Shown: positions 8,353 through 18,768, counted from the first letter of the stretch. The stretch: 64,000 bases of DNA from Paenibacillus protaetiae (GCF_004135365.1 NZ_CP035492.1:1612001-1676000), one strand, 5' to 3'. Translations and numbers: made by a program. The notes: generated from the letters alone by a model not told the origin.

Positions 8353-10245
8353 TTATTTGCCGGCACTGCGAATCATGCGGCGCGGAAGCATCGCTTTCAG
8401 CTCCGCTGCAACATGTTCGCCTGTAAGGCCAACTTGTTCACGTTGTTGTTTAATTGTTGCATGTTCCACAAATAGATCCGGAACGCCTATAATATGAACC
8501 GGCACGCCATAATAGCCGTTCATCGAATAAAACTCCAGTACCGCTCCGCCTAAACCGCCCAGCACCGAACTTTCCTCCAGCACGATAATCGGCTTGCCTT
8601 CTTCAGCCAGCCCGCGCAGCATCTCTTGGTCAAGCGGCTTAATGAAACGCGCATTGACAATTCTGGTCTGCAAGCCTTCCCGCTTCAGCATTTCCGCTGC
8701 TTCTTCGGCTACCTGCAGCATCGGTCCGATCGCAATAATAACCGCGGAATCGCCTTCGCGTACCGTTTCCCATTTGCCGATCGGGAGCGGTTCCATTTCG
8801 GGATCGATTTTGACGCCGACAGCGTTAATACGCGAGTAGCGCACTGCAATCGGGCCGTCATTATAGTCAACCGCCGTCTTCATCATACGGCGCAGCTCAT
8901 TTTCGTCTTTTGGCATCATCAATACCAAATTCGGAATATGGCGTAAAAAGGCGATATCGTATACGCCTTGATGCGTTTCGCCGTCCGGACCAACAAACCC
9001 GGCGCGGTCAATCGCAAATATGACGTTCAGATTTTGGCGGCAAATATCATGCACGACCTGATCATATGCACGCTGCAAGAAGGTGGAGTACACCGCAAAT
9101 ACCGGCTTCATGCCCTCCATAGCCAGTGCAGCGGATAATGTCGCCGCATGCTGCTCTGCTATCCCGACGTCAATCATCCGGCCAGGATACAAATCCGCAA
9201 ACTTAAACAAGCCGGAGCCTCCCGGCATCGCGGGCGTGATCGCAACGATCCGCTCATCCTTCGCCGCAAGCTCGATCAACGCCTCGCTGAATACTTCCGT
9301 GTACATAGGCGGTACTACGACCTTCATACCTTGGTTGCTTTCCAGCTTTGGACTGACGCCATGCCATTTGTACGAATCTTTCTCCGCGGGAGCATAACCT
9401 TTACCCTTTAAGGTCACGACATGAAGCAGAACCGGTCCGTTAATCGAATCGGCTTGTTTCAGCACTTCCAGCAGCTGCGAAAGATCATGGCCGTCAACCG
9501 GCCCCAAATAAGTTAAGCCAAACTGCTCGAATAATACGCCGTTAACGAGCAAATATTTAATGCTGTCTTTAACTCTGCTCGACATTTTGGCAAATTTGCC
9601 GCCGACAGCAGGTATTTTATTCAAAAATTGGCTGAGCTCCTCTTTCGCCTTCTGGTAATGCCGGTCTGAACGGATTCGCCCCAAATATTGATGGAGCGCG
9701 CCTACGTTTGGCGCAATCGACATCTCGTTATCATTCAGGATAACGATCATTTTCCGCTTTTCGTGCCCGATATGGTTCAGTGCTTCCAGCGCCATGCCGC
9801 CGGTCAAAGCGCCGTCGCCGATCATCGCGACGATGCGGTTATGCTCCCCCTTGAAATCGCGGGCCATAGCCATCCCCATCGCAGCGGACAAAGAAGTGCT
9901 GCTATGTCCGGCTTCCCATACGTCATGTTCGCTTTCGGCGCGTTTCACAAAGCCGCACAAACCATTTTGCTGGCGAAGCGTGTTGAAGTCATCTTTGCGT
10001 CCGGTCAATATTTTGTGAACATACGATTGATGACCGACGTCAAAAATAAACTTGTCATTCGGGCTGTCAAATAAATAATGCATGGCCAGCGTAAGCTCAA
10101 CCACACCTAAGTTTGAAGATAAATGACCGCCGGTTACGGAAAGCTTCTCGATGAGAAACTGTCGGATTTCACCGGCCAACTGATCGAGTTGTTGAACGGT
10201 CAATCGTTTTAAATTTTTTGGACCGTTAATTTGATCTAGCAGCAC
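8353..10245 (-). CDS. dxs: 1-deoxy-D-xylulose-5-phosphate synthase
   Basis: Thiamine diphosphate enzyme that condenses pyruvate and glyceraldehyde 3-phosphate, the first step of the MEP isoprenoid pathway. The GTG at 10245, behind GAGGAAGG, gives 630 residues and aligns with the Bacillus start; the longer in-frame opening to 10299 adds an atypical basic stretch. Seen: the N-terminal [14 protein letters not shown], the TPP-binding [16 protein letters not shown] with ILNDNEMSI, the pyrimidine-binding [11 protein letters not shown], and the C-terminal transketolase domain. It sits directly downstream of ispA, placing two isoprenoid steps in one operon. Confidence 0.96.
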   Translation of the reverse strand: MLLDQINGPKNLKRLTVQQLDQLAGEIRQFLIEKLSVTGGHLSSNLGVVELTLAMHYLFDSPNDKFIFDVGHQSYVHKILTGRKDDFNTLRQQNGLCGFVKRAESEHDVWEAGHSSTSLSAAMGMAMARDFKGEHNRIVAMIGDGALTGGMALEALNHIGHEKRKMIVILNDNEMSIAPNVGALHQYLGRIRSDRHYQKAKEELSQFLNKIPAVGGKFAKMSSRVKDSIKYLLVNGVLFEQFGLTYLGPVDGHDLSQLLEVLKQADSINGPVLLHVVTLKGKGYAPAEKDSYKWHGVSPKLESNQGMKVVVPPMYTEVFSEALIELAAKDERIVAITPAMPGGSGLFKFADLYPGRMIDVGIAEQHAATLSAALAMEGMKPVFAVYSTFLQRAYDQVVHDICRQNLNVIFAIDRAGFVGPDGETHQGVYDIAFLRHIPNLVLMMPKDENELRRMMKTAVDYNDGPIAVRYSRINAVGVKIDPEMEPLPIGKWETVREGDSAVIIAIGPMLQVAEEAAEMLKREGLQTRIVNARFIKPLDQEMLRGLAEEGKPIIVLEESSVLGGLGGAVLEFYSMNGYYGVPVHIIGVPDLFVEHATIKQQREQVGLTGEHVAAELKAMLPRRMIRSAGK

Positions 10246-10372
10246 GTTCCTTCCTCGCTTTCCGAAGCGGCAAAGCCGCTGTCCAATAAAACATCCCATG
10301 TGCTCATGTCTCTATTGTAACATAGGATCACTCGAATTCCATTCGATCATGCAGCGGCCTGCCACATTTCTC

Positions 10373-11290
10373 CTAATGATCGCGGTGAACCAAATAATCA
10401 GCAATTTCGAGCAGCTTGCCGGGAGCGGCCAGCTCCGCTTCCAATACAGCCGATTTCGCTTCTTGTGTCAAACGTTCCACAAGCGTGCGGCTTTCCTCGA
10501 TCCCAAGCAAGTAAGGATAAGTGACCTTTTTCTGCTCAACATCGCTTTGCGTTTTTTTACCCAGCTTTTGAGCATCTCCGGTCAGATCGAGAATGTCATC
10601 CTGAATTTGAAAAGCAAGCCCGATATTGCGGCCGTACGCTTCCAAAAGCGCCAGCTGGCGGTCGTCGGCTTTCCCGACCCTTCCTCCGGCTTTCAATGAA
10701 AATACGATCAGATCGCTCGTTTTATGCAGATGAATGTATTCCAGCTCTTGCATGGTTGTAACGCCTTGCTCGCCGAGCATATCGGCAGCTTGCCCGCCGA
10801 CCATCCCTCTCGCCCCTGCAAAGTAAGAAAGCTCTTCGCTAATATCAAGCGCTGCAGCTGCACTGATCCCGCCTGATCTTGCCGCTTGGGCAACGAGATA
10901 AAAAGCATGCGTAAGCAAGGAGTCGCCGGCCAGAATCGCCATCGCTTCGCCAAACACTTTATGGTTGGTCAGCTTGCCGCGACGGTAATCATCATTATCC
11001 ATGGCCGGCAAATCATCGTGAATTAATGAATACGTATGAATGTACTCAATCGCACATGCGATCGGAATCGCAGCGTTTGCCGCCGCTTTGTCGCCGCCTA
11101 CGGCTTCTGCTGCCGCCAGTACGAACGAAGGCCGCAGTCGTTTGCCGCCTGCTTCAAGCGAATACGCCATCGCATCGCGCAGCGGCTGCGGCACATCCCA
11201 CGACGCCGGCAAGGCGCGCGTAAGCTCTGCTTCTACTTTGGCGGCAAGCTCCGCCAAATACGTTCGAATTCCCGCAAATTGGTCGTCCAT
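10373..11290 (-). CDS. ispA: Farnesyl diphosphate synthase (IspA)
   Basis: Short-chain trans-prenyl transferase that joins IPP with DMAPP and GPP to make farnesyl diphosphate. The 305-residue protein has the first aspartate-rich motif in LIHDDLPAMDNDDYRRG and the second in FQIQDDILDLTGD, both binding Mg-diphosphate, plus GGKRLRPSFV near the N-terminus. Its ATG overlaps the xseB stop by one base (TAATG), showing translational coupling. About 127 bases separate its stop from dxs. Confidence 0.96.
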   Translation of the reverse strand: MDDQFAGIRTYLAELAAKVEAELTRALPASWDVPQPLRDAMAYSLEAGGKRLRPSFVLAAAEAVGGDKAAANAAIPIACAIEYIHTYSLIHDDLPAMDNDDYRRGKLTNHKVFGEAMAILAGDSLLTHAFYLVAQAARSGGISAAAALDISEELSYFAGARGMVGGQAADMLGEQGVTTMQELEYIHLHKTSDLIVFSLKAGGRVGKADDRQLALLEAYGRNIGLAFQIQDDILDLTGDAQKLGKKTQSDVEQKKVTYPYLLGIEESRTLVERLTQEAKSAVLEAELAAPGKLLEIADYLVHRDH

Positions 11291-11544
11291 TATTCACCTT
11301 TATCCTCGTTTGCCGGCGCAAACGGTTTTTTCTGGAAACCTTGGTCGGTTTCAATCAGCATTTCGATTTTCCGTTCCACCTGGTCCAGCTTGCCTCCGCA
11401 CAGTTGGGACAATCTCATGCCTTCCTGGAACAAATCAATCGCTTTCTCCAGCGGCACGTCTCCGCCTTCCAGCTGCGCGACAATTTCTTCCAGCTGCTCC
11501 ATTGCCGCTTCAAAGCTCAAATCCTTTTTCCCTTCGTTCTCCAC
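11290..11544 (-). CDS. xseB: Exodeoxyribonuclease VII small subunit
   Basis: Small helical subunit that packs with XseA to form single-strand-specific exonuclease VII. From the GTG at 11544 it has 84 residues; GAGAGGGG lies upstream, and the longer in-frame opening to 11580 would overlap xseA without a ribosome site. The family core FEAAMEQLEEIVAQLEGGDVPLEKAIDLFQEGM is clear. Only two bases separate it from the xseA stop and it overlaps ispA by one base. Confidence 0.94.
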   Translation of the reverse strand: MENEGKKDLSFEAAMEQLEEIVAQLEGGDVPLEKAIDLFQEGMRLSQLCGGKLDQVERKIEMLIETDQGFQKKPFAPANEDKGE

Positions 11545-11546
11545 CG

Positions 11547-12899
11547 CTAACTTTCCCCTCTCATCGACCAGACATGGCATTCCAGCTGGCCGTCCATGAG
11601 TTTTACCTTTATCATATCGCCCGGTTGGACTTCCTGAATCGTCTTGATCAGCCGCTTCTCTTTTTCATCATATACAAGGCTGTATCCTCGTGACATGATT
11701 TTCAAAGGGCTTAACGCGTCAAGCTGCTTCATCGTGCCTATCAACTGCAGCCGGTTATGTTTCACGCGAGCCAGCATCGCCTGCTCCAGCCGCCGGCTCG
11801 CCGCCTGCAGCCGATTTGCGGAAAATGCCGCTTTTTCACCGGGATGGTTGCCCGACAACTGCGCATGCAGCTTGGCCAGCGATGTACGGTTCCGCTCCAT
11901 TTTACGGCGGGCAAGCCCGATTAGCTTCTCCTGCAAACGGTCAAGCCGTTCCGCCTGCTCCAGCAAATATTTGCGAGGGTGTATAAAATAAGGCGAACGC
12001 CGCACGGAAGCGAGCTGTTCGCGGCTGCTGCGCACGCGATGGCGAAGCGCATTCTCCATTCGGCTTCGCAGATGGGACAGTTGCTGCTGCAGCTCGAGCA
12101 CATGCGGAACAGCCAGCTCAGCCGCTGCCGTTGGCGTCGCTGCCCGTAAATCAGCTGCAAAGTCCGCAATCGTGAAGTCCGTTTCATGTCCTACTGCGCT
12201 AATAACCGGAATGGCCGATGCCGCAATGCTCCGGGCTACCTTTTCTTCATTAAATGCCCAAAGCTCTTCCAGGGAACCACCGCCGCGTCCAACAATTAAT
12301 ACGTCCACTTCGCCAAAACGGTTCATCATTTCAATCGCTTTCACAATGGAAGGCGCCGCTTGCGTCCCCTGCACAAGCACCGGAACAACATAAACCGGGA
12401 CAGCGGGGTGGCGCCGCTGCATCGTAATGATAATATCCCGTACGGCGGCTCCAGTCGGAGAAGTAATGACTCCAACCGCTTTCGGATATTTAGGAATAGG
12501 CCGTTTGCGTTCTGACGCAAACAGCCCTTCGGATTCCAGTTTTGCTTTCAGCTGCTCGTAAGCCAAATACAAGCTGCCGATGCCGTCCGGCTGCATAGCC
12601 GTCGCATAAAATTGATAATTGCCGTCCCGTTCGTAGACGGAAATATTCCCTCTGGCCATCACTTTGGTGCCTTCACGGGGAATAAAAGGCAAATGCTGAT
12701 TATGGGAAGCGAACATAATGCACTTTAACCGACTGTCTTTATCCTTCAGCGTAAAATACATATGCCCGCTTGAGTGATGCGTAAAATTCGATATTTCCCC
12801 GCGCAGCCATACATCGCTGAGCAGCTGGTCCGAATCAAGCTTCATCCGGATATACCGGTTAATATCCTTAATAGAGAAAACACGCGGCTGTTCTGCCAT
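11547..12899 (-). CDS. xseA: Exodeoxyribonuclease VII large subunit
   Basis: Catalytic subunit of the bidirectional single-strand exonuclease VII. Its 450 residues fit the family: N-terminal OB-fold for DNA binding (about 1-100), central catalytic domain with GVITSPTGAAVRDII and the motif IVGRGGGSLEELWAFNEE, the segment PVISAVGHETDFTIADFAADLRAATPTAAAE, then a long coiled-coil (about 275-390) that binds XseB. It starts 8 bases after the folD stop. Confidence 0.97.
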   Translation of the reverse strand: MAEQPRVFSIKDINRYIRMKLDSDQLLSDVWLRGEISNFTHHSSGHMYFTLKDKDSRLKCIMFASHNQHLPFIPREGTKVMARGNISVYERDGNYQFYATAMQPDGIGSLYLAYEQLKAKLESEGLFASERKRPIPKYPKAVGVITSPTGAAVRDIIITMQRRHPAVPVYVVPVLVQGTQAAPSIVKAIEMMNRFGEVDVLIVGRGGGSLEELWAFNEEKVARSIAASAIPVISAVGHETDFTIADFAADLRAATPTAAAELAVPHVLELQQQLSHLRSRMENALRHRVRSSREQLASVRRSPYFIHPRKYLLEQAERLDRLQEKLIGLARRKMERNRTSLAKLHAQLSGNHPGEKAAFSANRLQAASRRLEQAMLARVKHNRLQLIGTMKQLDALSPLKIMSRGYSLVYDEKEKRLIKTIQEVQPGDMIKVKLMDGQLECHVWSMRGES

Positions 12900-12907
12900 T
12901 CGTATCG

Positions 12908-13768
12908 TTACACCCCGATTCCGTTAGCCCTCTTTGCTGCGGTAATCGTATTTTTCATCAGCATCGTAATGGTCATTGGACCAACGCCGCCCGGTACAGG
13001 CGTAATGTAACCCGCAGCATCCAGGCAATCCTCGTAATCTACATCGCCGCAAAGCTTGCCGTCCGGCAAGCGGTTAATACCTACGTCAATAACGACTGCG
13101 CCCGGCTTCACATAGGAGCGGCCGATCGCTTTCGGCTTGCCGATGGCAACGACCAAAATATCGGCTTGTCTTGCAAGCTCTTCCATGTTGGCCGTGCGGG
13201 AATGTGCAATCGTCACCGTTGCATTCTCGCGGAGAAGGAGCATGGCAACCGGCTTGCCTACAATATTGCTGCGTCCGATGACAACCGCATTTTTGCCGGC
13301 AATGTCCACTCCGCTCCGTTTGATCAGCTCAATTACGCCTGCAGGCGTGCAAGGCAGGAGGCTGTCGTCGCCAATCGACAGATTGCCGACGCTTTGCGGA
13401 TGGAAGCCGTCCACATCCTTCTCTACGCGAATGGCATCGATTACAGCCTTTTCATTAATATGTTTCGGCAGCGGAAGCTGCACCAGAATACCGTTAATTG
13501 TGTCCTGGTTGTTCAGCTTGTCGATCAGAGCCAGCAGTTCTTGCTCCGTCGTATGTTCCGCAAGCCGGTGAACCTCGGAGTAAAAGCCAAGCTGTACGCA
13601 TGCTTTTTCTTTCGAGCCTACATATACTTTCGATGCAGGGTCGTCGCCGACGAGAACAACAGCGAGGCCCGGGACAATCCCTTTGGCCAGAAGCTCCGCT
13701 GTTTCAGCTTTAATTTCCTCACGAATCATATCGGATATTTTTTTGCCTTCAATAATTTGTGCGCTCAT
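12908..13768 (-). CDS. folD: FolD methylene-THF dehydrogenase/cyclohydrolase
   Basis: Bifunctional enzyme that interconverts 5,10-methylene-, methenyl- and 10-formyl-tetrahydrofolate using NADP. The ATG at 13768 gives 286 residues starting [12 protein letters not shown]; the frame opens 13 codons earlier but lacks a suitable site there. Seen: catalytic Tyr/Lys region [31 protein letters not shown], the nucleotide-binding [17 protein letters not shown] and the C-terminal [12 protein letters not shown]. It lies between nusB and xseA as in Bacillus. Confidence 0.96.
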   Translation of the reverse strand: MSAQIIEGKKISDMIREEIKAETAELLAKGIVPGLAVVLVGDDPASKVYVGSKEKACVQLGFYSEVHRLAEHTTEQELLALIDKLNNQDTINGILVQLPLPKHINEKAVIDAIRVEKDVDGFHPQSVGNLSIGDDSLLPCTPAGVIELIKRSGVDIAGKNAVVIGRSNIVGKPVAMLLLRENATVTIAHSRTANMEELARQADILVVAIGKPKAIGRSYVKPGAVVIDVGINRLPDGKLCGDVDYEDCLDAAGYITPVPGGVGPMTITMLMKNTITAAKRANGIGV

Positions 13769-13817
13769 TTCCCGCCCGCCCTTCTCTCCTATAGCTGTCG
13801 TTGACAAACCTGCTTTA

Positions 13818-14273
13818 TTAGCGGCCTTCTTTTAATTGCTCCACGCCTTGAAGCAGCTTGCCAAGCACGCCGTTAACGAACTTGCCCGATTCATCGGTGC
13901 CAAAATGCTTGGCTAGTTCAATAGCTTCATTCGTAGCCGCTTTCGGCGGAACATCCTCACGGTACACAATTTCATAGCAGGCGAGGCGAAGAATTTGGCG
14001 GTCTACACGCGACAACCGGTCTACTTGCCAGCCTGTCAAAAACTGCTGAAGCATATCGTCAATCGCTTGTTTATTTTGGGTTACGCCTTGAACCAGTTCC
14101 TCAACAAACGATTCCGTTGCTTTAATTTCGGCAGGATCTGCACCAAGTTCATTATCTTGAACGCCTGCTTCCTCCATAATCATCCCGATTGCATCCGCAC
14201 CGGAAACTTCCTCATTCATTTCCATTTGGTATAAGCTTGATACTGCAATTTCTCGACCTAATCTTCGTTTCAT
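13818..14273 (-). CDS. nusB: Transcription antitermination factor NusB
   Basis: All-helical RNA-binding factor that joins NusE (S10) on boxA RNA for rRNA antitermination. The 151 residues start with [19 protein letters not shown] and contain the conserved [20 protein letters not shown] and a C-terminal [22 protein letters not shown]. It is 49 bases upstream of folD. A 157-base gap without a gene separates it from the DUF2273 gene. Confidence 0.96.
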   Translation of the reverse strand: MKRRLGREIAVSSLYQMEMNEEVSGADAIGMIMEEAGVQDNELGADPAEIKATESFVEELVQGVTQNKQAIDDMLQQFLTGWQVDRLSRVDRQILRLACYEIVYREDVPPKAATNEAIELAKHFGTDESGKFVNGVLGKLLQGVEQLKEGR

Positions 14274-14430
14274 GGTACCTCCGCGGCATTGCCGTTGTAA
14301 ATTAATGCGTTCTGCGTAAACTTACCGTAATCGAACGCGGCCTTATCCGGTAAAAAACCTATGGCCTCCTCCCTGCCCCGAACCTTCTTGGAGGCATTCC
14401 ATCATCCGGAGTACGGAGGAGACCACAGGA

Positions 14431-14661
14431 TCACTTGTAGAATCGGACCCTTTCCATTAACACGCTCCATAATTGCTGCAGCATGCGGAGAGGATCATTA
14501 TGCAATTCTTTTTGCTTGCCGAACCAGTAGCCAATCGCCACAAGCAGTCCTACCATAAGCATATCCCAAAATCCGGCAAACAAATAAATAATGCCAAAAA
14601 ACAGCCCGATAGCGGCACCGATCGTCCGTTTCCCGTAAGAAGTCCAGAACTCTTTCCACAT
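14431..14661 (-). CDS. DUF2273 small membrane protein
   Basis: A 76-residue protein with two closely spaced membrane helices (about residues 13-30 and 33-50), basic N-terminus and a C-terminal tail. The family DUF2273 typically sits beside amaP and asp23 in cell-envelope stress clusters, as here (amaP ends 14 bases upstream). The ATG at 14661 has GAGGTGGGG ending 6 bases before it; the GTG at 14673 has no site. Its role is unknown; a part in anchoring Asp23 at the membrane is inferred from context. Confidence 0.85.
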   Translation of the reverse strand: MWKEFWTSYGKRTIGAAIGLFFGIIYLFAGFWDMLMVGLLVAIGYWFGKQKELHNDPLRMLQQLWSVLMERVRFYK

Positions 14662-14675
14662 CGGCTTCCCCACCT

Positions 14676-15236
14676 CTATTCTACCCGGCTTTTAGGAACA
14701 GTTGATTGAATAATGTTCGCGATAAAAACGGATACGTTCGTAACCGGAATTCCTGCTGTTTCTTCAACGTACTGCTTAACCGAACGCTGCATCTCTTCCG
14801 TCAGCGCCGGGATAGCCGTCTCGCCGTCCACCACAACGCGCAAAACAATGTCTAGCCCTGCATCCGCTGCGTGAATTCTAGCCCGGAGATCCTTTACGCC
14901 GCGCTGGCGGGAAGCCGCTTTAAGCGCCAAGTTCTCGATCGTATCAAGCGAAATTCGAATATCGCCAAAATCCGTATGCTGGTCAATAGACGGAGCAGAA
15001 GACGGACCGCTGCGATGCAAAGAAAAAATAAAAAAGCGCAAGCTGATCAGGAACAATACGATGCCGACTACGGTAATCGTAATTTGCGCAGGCTCTGTGC
15101 TGTAGAAGCTGCTTGCGGTTTCGTTGACGCCCGATTCCGTAATCCAGTCCAGCCCCAGGCAAACAAGCACCACGGCTAGAGCGCCCGCTATAATGCTGTA
15201 AATAAACAAGAGCAGCTTGTCTATTATTCGAATCAC
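14676..15236 (-). CDS. amaP: AmaP-like Asp23 membrane anchor protein
   Basis: A 186-residue protein with two N-terminal membrane helices (about 7-30 and 50-72) and a cytoplasmic domain related to Asp23 (about 85-178, with IRISLDTIENLALKAA and a C-terminal VKQYVEETAGIPVTNVSVFI). AmaP anchors Asp23 filaments to the membrane in Staphylococcus; the same job here is inferred from the domain layout and the Asp23 gene next door. A terminator separates it from asp23, so the two may be only partly cotranscribed. Confidence 0.88.
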   Translation of the reverse strand: MIRIIDKLLLFIYSIIAGALAVVLVCLGLDWITESGVNETASSFYSTEPAQITITVVGIVLFLISLRFFIFSLHRSGPSSAPSIDQHTDFGDIRISLDTIENLALKAASRQRGVKDLRARIHAADAGLDIVLRVVVDGETAIPALTEEMQRSVKQYVEETAGIPVTNVSVFIANIIQSTVPKSRVE

Positions 15237-15267
15237 GCTTTATGCCTCCCGTCATCTCTCCGAATAA

Positions 15268-15310
15268 AAACCCCCTGCGCCGAGCGGCATGCCCATTCAC
15301 GAGGGGGTTT
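15268..15310 (-). terminator. Terminator between asp23 and amaP
   Basis: AAACCCCCT at 15268-15276 pairs with AGGGGGTTT at 15302-15310. On the minus strand the stem is followed by TTTTTATTC, 15 bases after the asp23 stop. Confidence 0.8.
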
Positions 15311-15324
15311 ATGAAAATGAAATG

Positions 15325-15732
15325 TTATTTCACGCGATTGCCTAACTCTTCTTCTTCCGGCTTATCGGCCGTTTTGAAATGAACATCATGGATATGTACG
15401 TTCACTTCCACAACCGTCAGGCCAGTCATCATTTCGATGGATCGTTTGACATTGCGTTGAATTTCCACAGCGATTTCAGGGATTTTATTGCCGTATTCCA
15501 CGATGATGGATACATCGATGGCTGCTTCGCGTTGTCCGACCTCAACCTTGACACCCTTAGACAAGTTTTTCCGTCCAAGCAGTTCTACAATCCCGCCGGC
15601 AAAGCCGCCGCTCATACCTGCCACACCATCCACTTCGTCAGTAGCAAGCCCGGCAATAACCGCGATCACTTCCGGTGCAATTTGAATGGTACCGATGTCG
15701 GTTCTCTCATAGTCTGCAGCAATCGTACTCAT
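15325..15732 (-). CDS. yqhY: Asp23/Gls24 family protein (YqhY)
   Basis: A 135-residue soluble protein of the Asp23/Gls24 family. Seen: IQIAPEVIAVIAGLATDEVDGVAGMSGG, VKVEVGQREAAIDVSIIVEYG and a C-terminal VEVNVHIHDVHF. In Bacillus yqhY lies next to accBC and affects acetyl-CoA carboxylase activity; the same order holds here (accC ends 112 bases upstream). The pairing with AmaP and DUF2273 downstream suggests membrane-attached filaments as in other Firmicutes. Confidence 0.93.
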   Translation of the reverse strand: MSTIAADYERTDIGTIQIAPEVIAVIAGLATDEVDGVAGMSGGFAGGIVELLGRKNLSKGVKVEVGQREAAIDVSIIVEYGNKIPEIAVEIQRNVKRSIEMMTGLTVVEVNVHIHDVHFKTADKPEEEELGNRVK

Positions 15733-15844
15733 AGCGATTAAACACCTCCCAAAAATTGCGCGTCCAGCCTTCTGCAGGCCGGATGATGAATCCGCAGCTT
15801 ATTTCTATACTATATCATCCGGCTAGGATTATGACAAACAGTTG

Positions 15845-17227
15845 CTAGCTGTCAAGACGAGCTGCCGGTCCCGCTTCCGGATCGTTCACATCATAGTCCT
15901 CCAGGAACTTGATATCGAACGTGCCTTGAACAAATTTCGGATGGTTCAGCAATTTTTGATGGAAAGGAATCGTCGTACGAATGCCTTCAATCGCAAACTC
16001 CGATAATGCGCGTTTCATACGTGCAATCGCTTCATCGCGGGTTGGTCCCCACACGATCAGTTTTGCAATCATCGAATCGTAATGCGGGGAGATCGTATAT
16101 CCCGGATATACCGCACTGTCGACGCGGACACCGTTGCCGCCCGGAGCCAAATAGAACGGGATATGGCCCGGCGACGGCATAAAGCCGCGTTCCGAATCTT
16201 CCGCATTAATGCGGCATTCGATCGCCCAGCCGTTAATGTTCAGATCTTCCTGTGTAAACGACAACGGATTGCCTTCGGCTACCGAGATCATTTCTTTAAT
16301 CAGGTCGATATTCGTAATCATTTCCGTCACGGGATGCTCAACCTGGATACGCGTATTCATTTCCATGAAATAGAAATTGCCGTCCGGTCCCAAAAGGAAC
16401 TCCAGCGTACCTGCGCCGGCATAATTAACCGCTTTGGCAGCGCGAACTGCCGCTTGACCCATACGCTCGCGAAGCTGCGGCGTCATGACCGGGCACGGCG
16501 CTTCCTCAACCAGCTTCTGGCGGCGGCGCTGAACCGAGCAGTCGCGTTCGAACAGATGAACGGCATTGCCGTGTTTATCGGCCATAATTTGAATCTCGAC
16601 ATGCTTCATGCCGGTCAAATATTTTTCCAAATAAACGCCCGCATTGCCGAAAGCTTTTTCCGCTTCCTGCTGTGCGGTTGTAATTTGCTGAATAAGCGCT
16701 TCTTCATTCTCCGCAATGCGGATGCCGCGTCCGCCGCCGCCCGCAGTTGCTTTGATGATAACCGGATAACCGATGGAACGGGCAATCCGGACCGCTTCAT
16801 CCAAATTCTCGATCAAGCCGTCCGAACCCGGAATAACCGGTACGTCAGCTTCCTTCATCGTTTGCTTGGCAACGGATTTGTCGCCCATACGGCTGATTGC
16901 CGTTGGGGACGGTCCGATAAATGTAATGTTGCAGGATTCGCAAATCTCCGCAAAATCGGCATTTTCCGAAAGGAAGCCATACCCCGGATGAATCGCGTCG
17001 CAGCCCGTAATGGTCGCTACGCTCATAATATTAGTCAAATTCAAATAGCTGTCCTTCGAAGCGGTAGGACCGATGCAATAAGCTTCGTCCGCCAGACGGA
17101 CATGAAGCGATTCGCGGTCCGCTTCGGAATAAACAGCCACGGTCGAAATACCAAGCTCGCGGCAGGCGCGAATAATCCGAACGGCGATTTCACCGCGGTT
17201 GGCAATCAATATTTTCTGGAATTTCAA
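15845..17227 (-). CDS. accC: Biotin carboxylase subunit of acetyl-CoA carboxylase
   Basis: ATP-grasp enzyme that carboxylates the biotin on AccB with bicarbonate, the first half-reaction of malonyl-CoA formation. The 460 residues are slightly longer than the usual 450 because of an acidic C-terminal tail. Seen: N-terminal [23 protein letters not shown], the ATP-binding glycine loop [14 protein letters not shown], the catalytic [26 protein letters not shown] and the C-terminal domain with [15 protein letters not shown]. It starts 32 bases after accB. Confidence 0.97.
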   Translation of the reverse strand: MKFQKILIANRGEIAVRIIRACRELGISTVAVYSEADRESLHVRLADEAYCIGPTASKDSYLNLTNIMSVATITGCDAIHPGYGFLSENADFAEICESCNITFIGPSPTAISRMGDKSVAKQTMKEADVPVIPGSDGLIENLDEAVRIARSIGYPVIIKATAGGGGRGIRIAENEEALIQQITTAQQEAEKAFGNAGVYLEKYLTGMKHVEIQIMADKHGNAVHLFERDCSVQRRRQKLVEEAPCPVMTPQLRERMGQAAVRAAKAVNYAGAGTLEFLLGPDGNFYFMEMNTRIQVEHPVTEMITNIDLIKEMISVAEGNPLSFTQEDLNINGWAIECRINAEDSERGFMPSPGHIPFYLAPGGNGVRVDSAVYPGYTISPHYDSMIAKLIVWGPTRDEAIARMKRALSEFAIEGIRTTIPFHQKLLNHPKFVQGTFDIKFLEDYDVNDPEAGPAARLDS

Positions 17228-17259
17228 TTGCTATAACCCCTTTCAAACGTAGTAGGACC

Positions 17260-17748
17260 CTATTCCGTTCTTACAAGGAAAAGCGGCTGGCCATACTCGA
17301 CAAGCTGTCCGTTCTCAACGAGGATTTCAACGATTTCACCGCGAACTTCCGCTTCCAGCTCATTCATCAGCTTCATCGCTTCCAAAATACATACGACGCT
17401 TTTCTCATGGATACGGTCGCCTTCCTGAACGAATGGCGCCGCATCAGGCGAAGATGCACGATAGAACGTGCCGACCATCGGCGATACGATCGAATGCAGG
17501 TTTTCTTTCGCAGCAGTCTCTGCCGCCGGTGCTGCAGCTGGTGTTTGTACCGCAGCTGCTGCGGCTGGTGCAGGAATCGGTGCCGGTGCATATGTATGCG
17601 AGACTGGGGCCGATTGTACATTCACCACTTCAGTTTTGCCCGGTTTGCGGATCGACAGACGAGCCCCTTCATTTTCAATTTCCAGCTCATGAACGGAAGT
17701 CTGATCAACCAATTTGATCAATTCTTTAATCTCGCTCAATTTGAACAT
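17260..17748 (-). CDS. accB: Biotin carboxyl carrier protein of acetyl-CoA carboxylase
   Basis: Carries biotin between AccC and the carboxyltransferase. The ATG at 17748 gives 162 residues: an N-terminal dimer/partner segment, a long Ala/Pro-rich linker (about residues 45-80) and a C-terminal biotinyl domain with the biotin lysine in [14 protein letters not shown] lies 11-12 bases before the ATG, a slightly long spacing; the GTG four codons earlier overlaps that site. The extended -10 promoter upstream starts the accBC transcript. Confidence 0.96.
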   Translation of the reverse strand: MFKLSEIKELIKLVDQTSVHELEIENEGARLSIRKPGKTEVVNVQSAPVSHTYAPAPIPAPAAAAAVQTPAAAPAAETAAKENLHSIVSPMVGTFYRASSPDAAPFVQEGDRIHEKSVVCILEAMKLMNELEAEVRGEIVEILVENGQLVEYGQPLFLVRTE

Positions 17749-17884
17749 GAATAGTTTCACTCCTCAACATTTTACGCGCGTCAACGGCGCCGTTTGGTGA
17801 AGCCGGCATATCGGCTGCATCTTGCAGCGCGTTGTTAGATCAATCGCTGACCGTATTCTGCCAGTCTTTCGTATAACGTTAAAT

Positions 17885-17919
17885 ATTATAGCATAAACCG
17901 TTCACAACACGAATCTATT
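17885..17919 (-). promoter_or_regulatory. Extended -10 promoter for accBC
   Basis: On the minus strand TGC precedes TATAAT (17885-17890), an extended -10 element. A weak TTCGTG lies 17 bases upstream. It is 137 bases before the accB start. Confidence 0.55.
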
Positions 17920-17961
17920 TTTTGGACATGCCTGCTTTCCCCATACATCCGCCTCCATAAA

Positions 17962-17996
17962 CAAAAGGCCGGCGCCTTTTGCGGACGCCAGCCCTT
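17962..17996 (-). terminator. Terminator of the spoIIIA operon
   Basis: On the minus strand GGCTGGCG pairs with CGCCGGCC and is followed by TTTTGTTT, 28 bases after the spoIIIAH stop. Confidence 0.75.
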
Positions 17997-18023
17997 TTTC
18001 TTTCCTTATACCGCTTTGGCTGT

Positions 18024-18740
18024 TTAAGGAACGTATTGCACCGAAACGAGATCCGCGGGCACATCCAGCGTTTTTACAACTTGATCGATAATGCTGACCG
18101 CTTCGCTTTTTTCCAGCTTTTCGGTTTGAACTACGACTTTGAACCGGTTGTTCTGTTCATCAATCGCGACATTATCGAATTTTTTCTGCAAATCAGCCTG
18201 CAGCCCGTTCAGCTTCTCATAGCGCTCTTCCAGTTGCTGCAGATCGGTCGCAGCTTGGGATGCCTGTTCCGCGGTGCTGTCGGAAGTGCTGGCAATTTGC
18301 TTCATCAGGCTGTCGACCTGATCATCATAACGTTCCTGATTTTGCTCTTGGATTTGAGCAAATACGGCCGTGCTTGGCACACCTGTAAGATTGTCGATCA
18401 CTTGCTGGTCGGCTGCGCTTGGCTCATCGCTGCTTGCTTTATCTGCGGAGCTGCCTGCTTTGCCTGCATCGCCCGCATTTGCTGCCGTGCCGTCGGCATT
18501 GCCGGATTTGCCCGCATCACCTTTGCCGGATTTAGCTGCGTCTCCTGCATCCGATACGATAATGCCGTTATCGCCGGCCTTGCCGTTTACTTCCGTCGTT
18601 CCCGCCTGCTGCTCGCTTTGAGTCCCGTCTGTCAGCACATTAGGCGAACTTTTGTCCTGCGTAAATAAGTAGTAGGCGGAGAGCACAACCATCAGGCTGA
18701 GCATGGATACAAGCCAAACCGTTTGTCTTTTCGTGTTCAT
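18024..18740 (-). CDS. spoIIIAH: SpoIIIAH, mother-cell channel partner of SpoIIQ
   Basis: Mother-cell membrane protein whose extracellular domain binds forespore SpoIIQ to bridge the two membranes during engulfment. The 238 residues have one membrane helix (about 7-26), a low-complexity linker rich in Gly, Ala, Asp, Ser and Lys (about 45-115), then a helical and a YscJ/FliF-like ring-building domain. The linker contains near-repeats of GDAGKSG. An AAAGGAGGG site precedes the ATG. It is the last of eight spoIIIA genes. Confidence 0.95.
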   Translation of the reverse strand: MNTKRQTVWLVSMLSLMVVLSAYYLFTQDKSSPNVLTDGTQSEQQAGTTEVNGKAGDNGIIVSDAGDAAKSGKGDAGKSGNADGTAANAGDAGKAGSSADKASSDEPSAADQQVIDNLTGVPSTAVFAQIQEQNQERYDDQVDSLMKQIASTSDSTAEQASQAATDLQQLEERYEKLNGLQADLQKKFDNVAIDEQNNRFKVVVQTEKLEKSEAVSIIDQVVKTLDVPADLVSVQYVP

Positions 18741-18768
18741 TCGAACACCCTCCTTTTAATCCTTTGTT

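Noticed and set aside
16082-17236. A 384-codon plus-strand reading frame opposite accC
   Set aside because: Antisense to biotin carboxylase; composition is that of a shadow frame.
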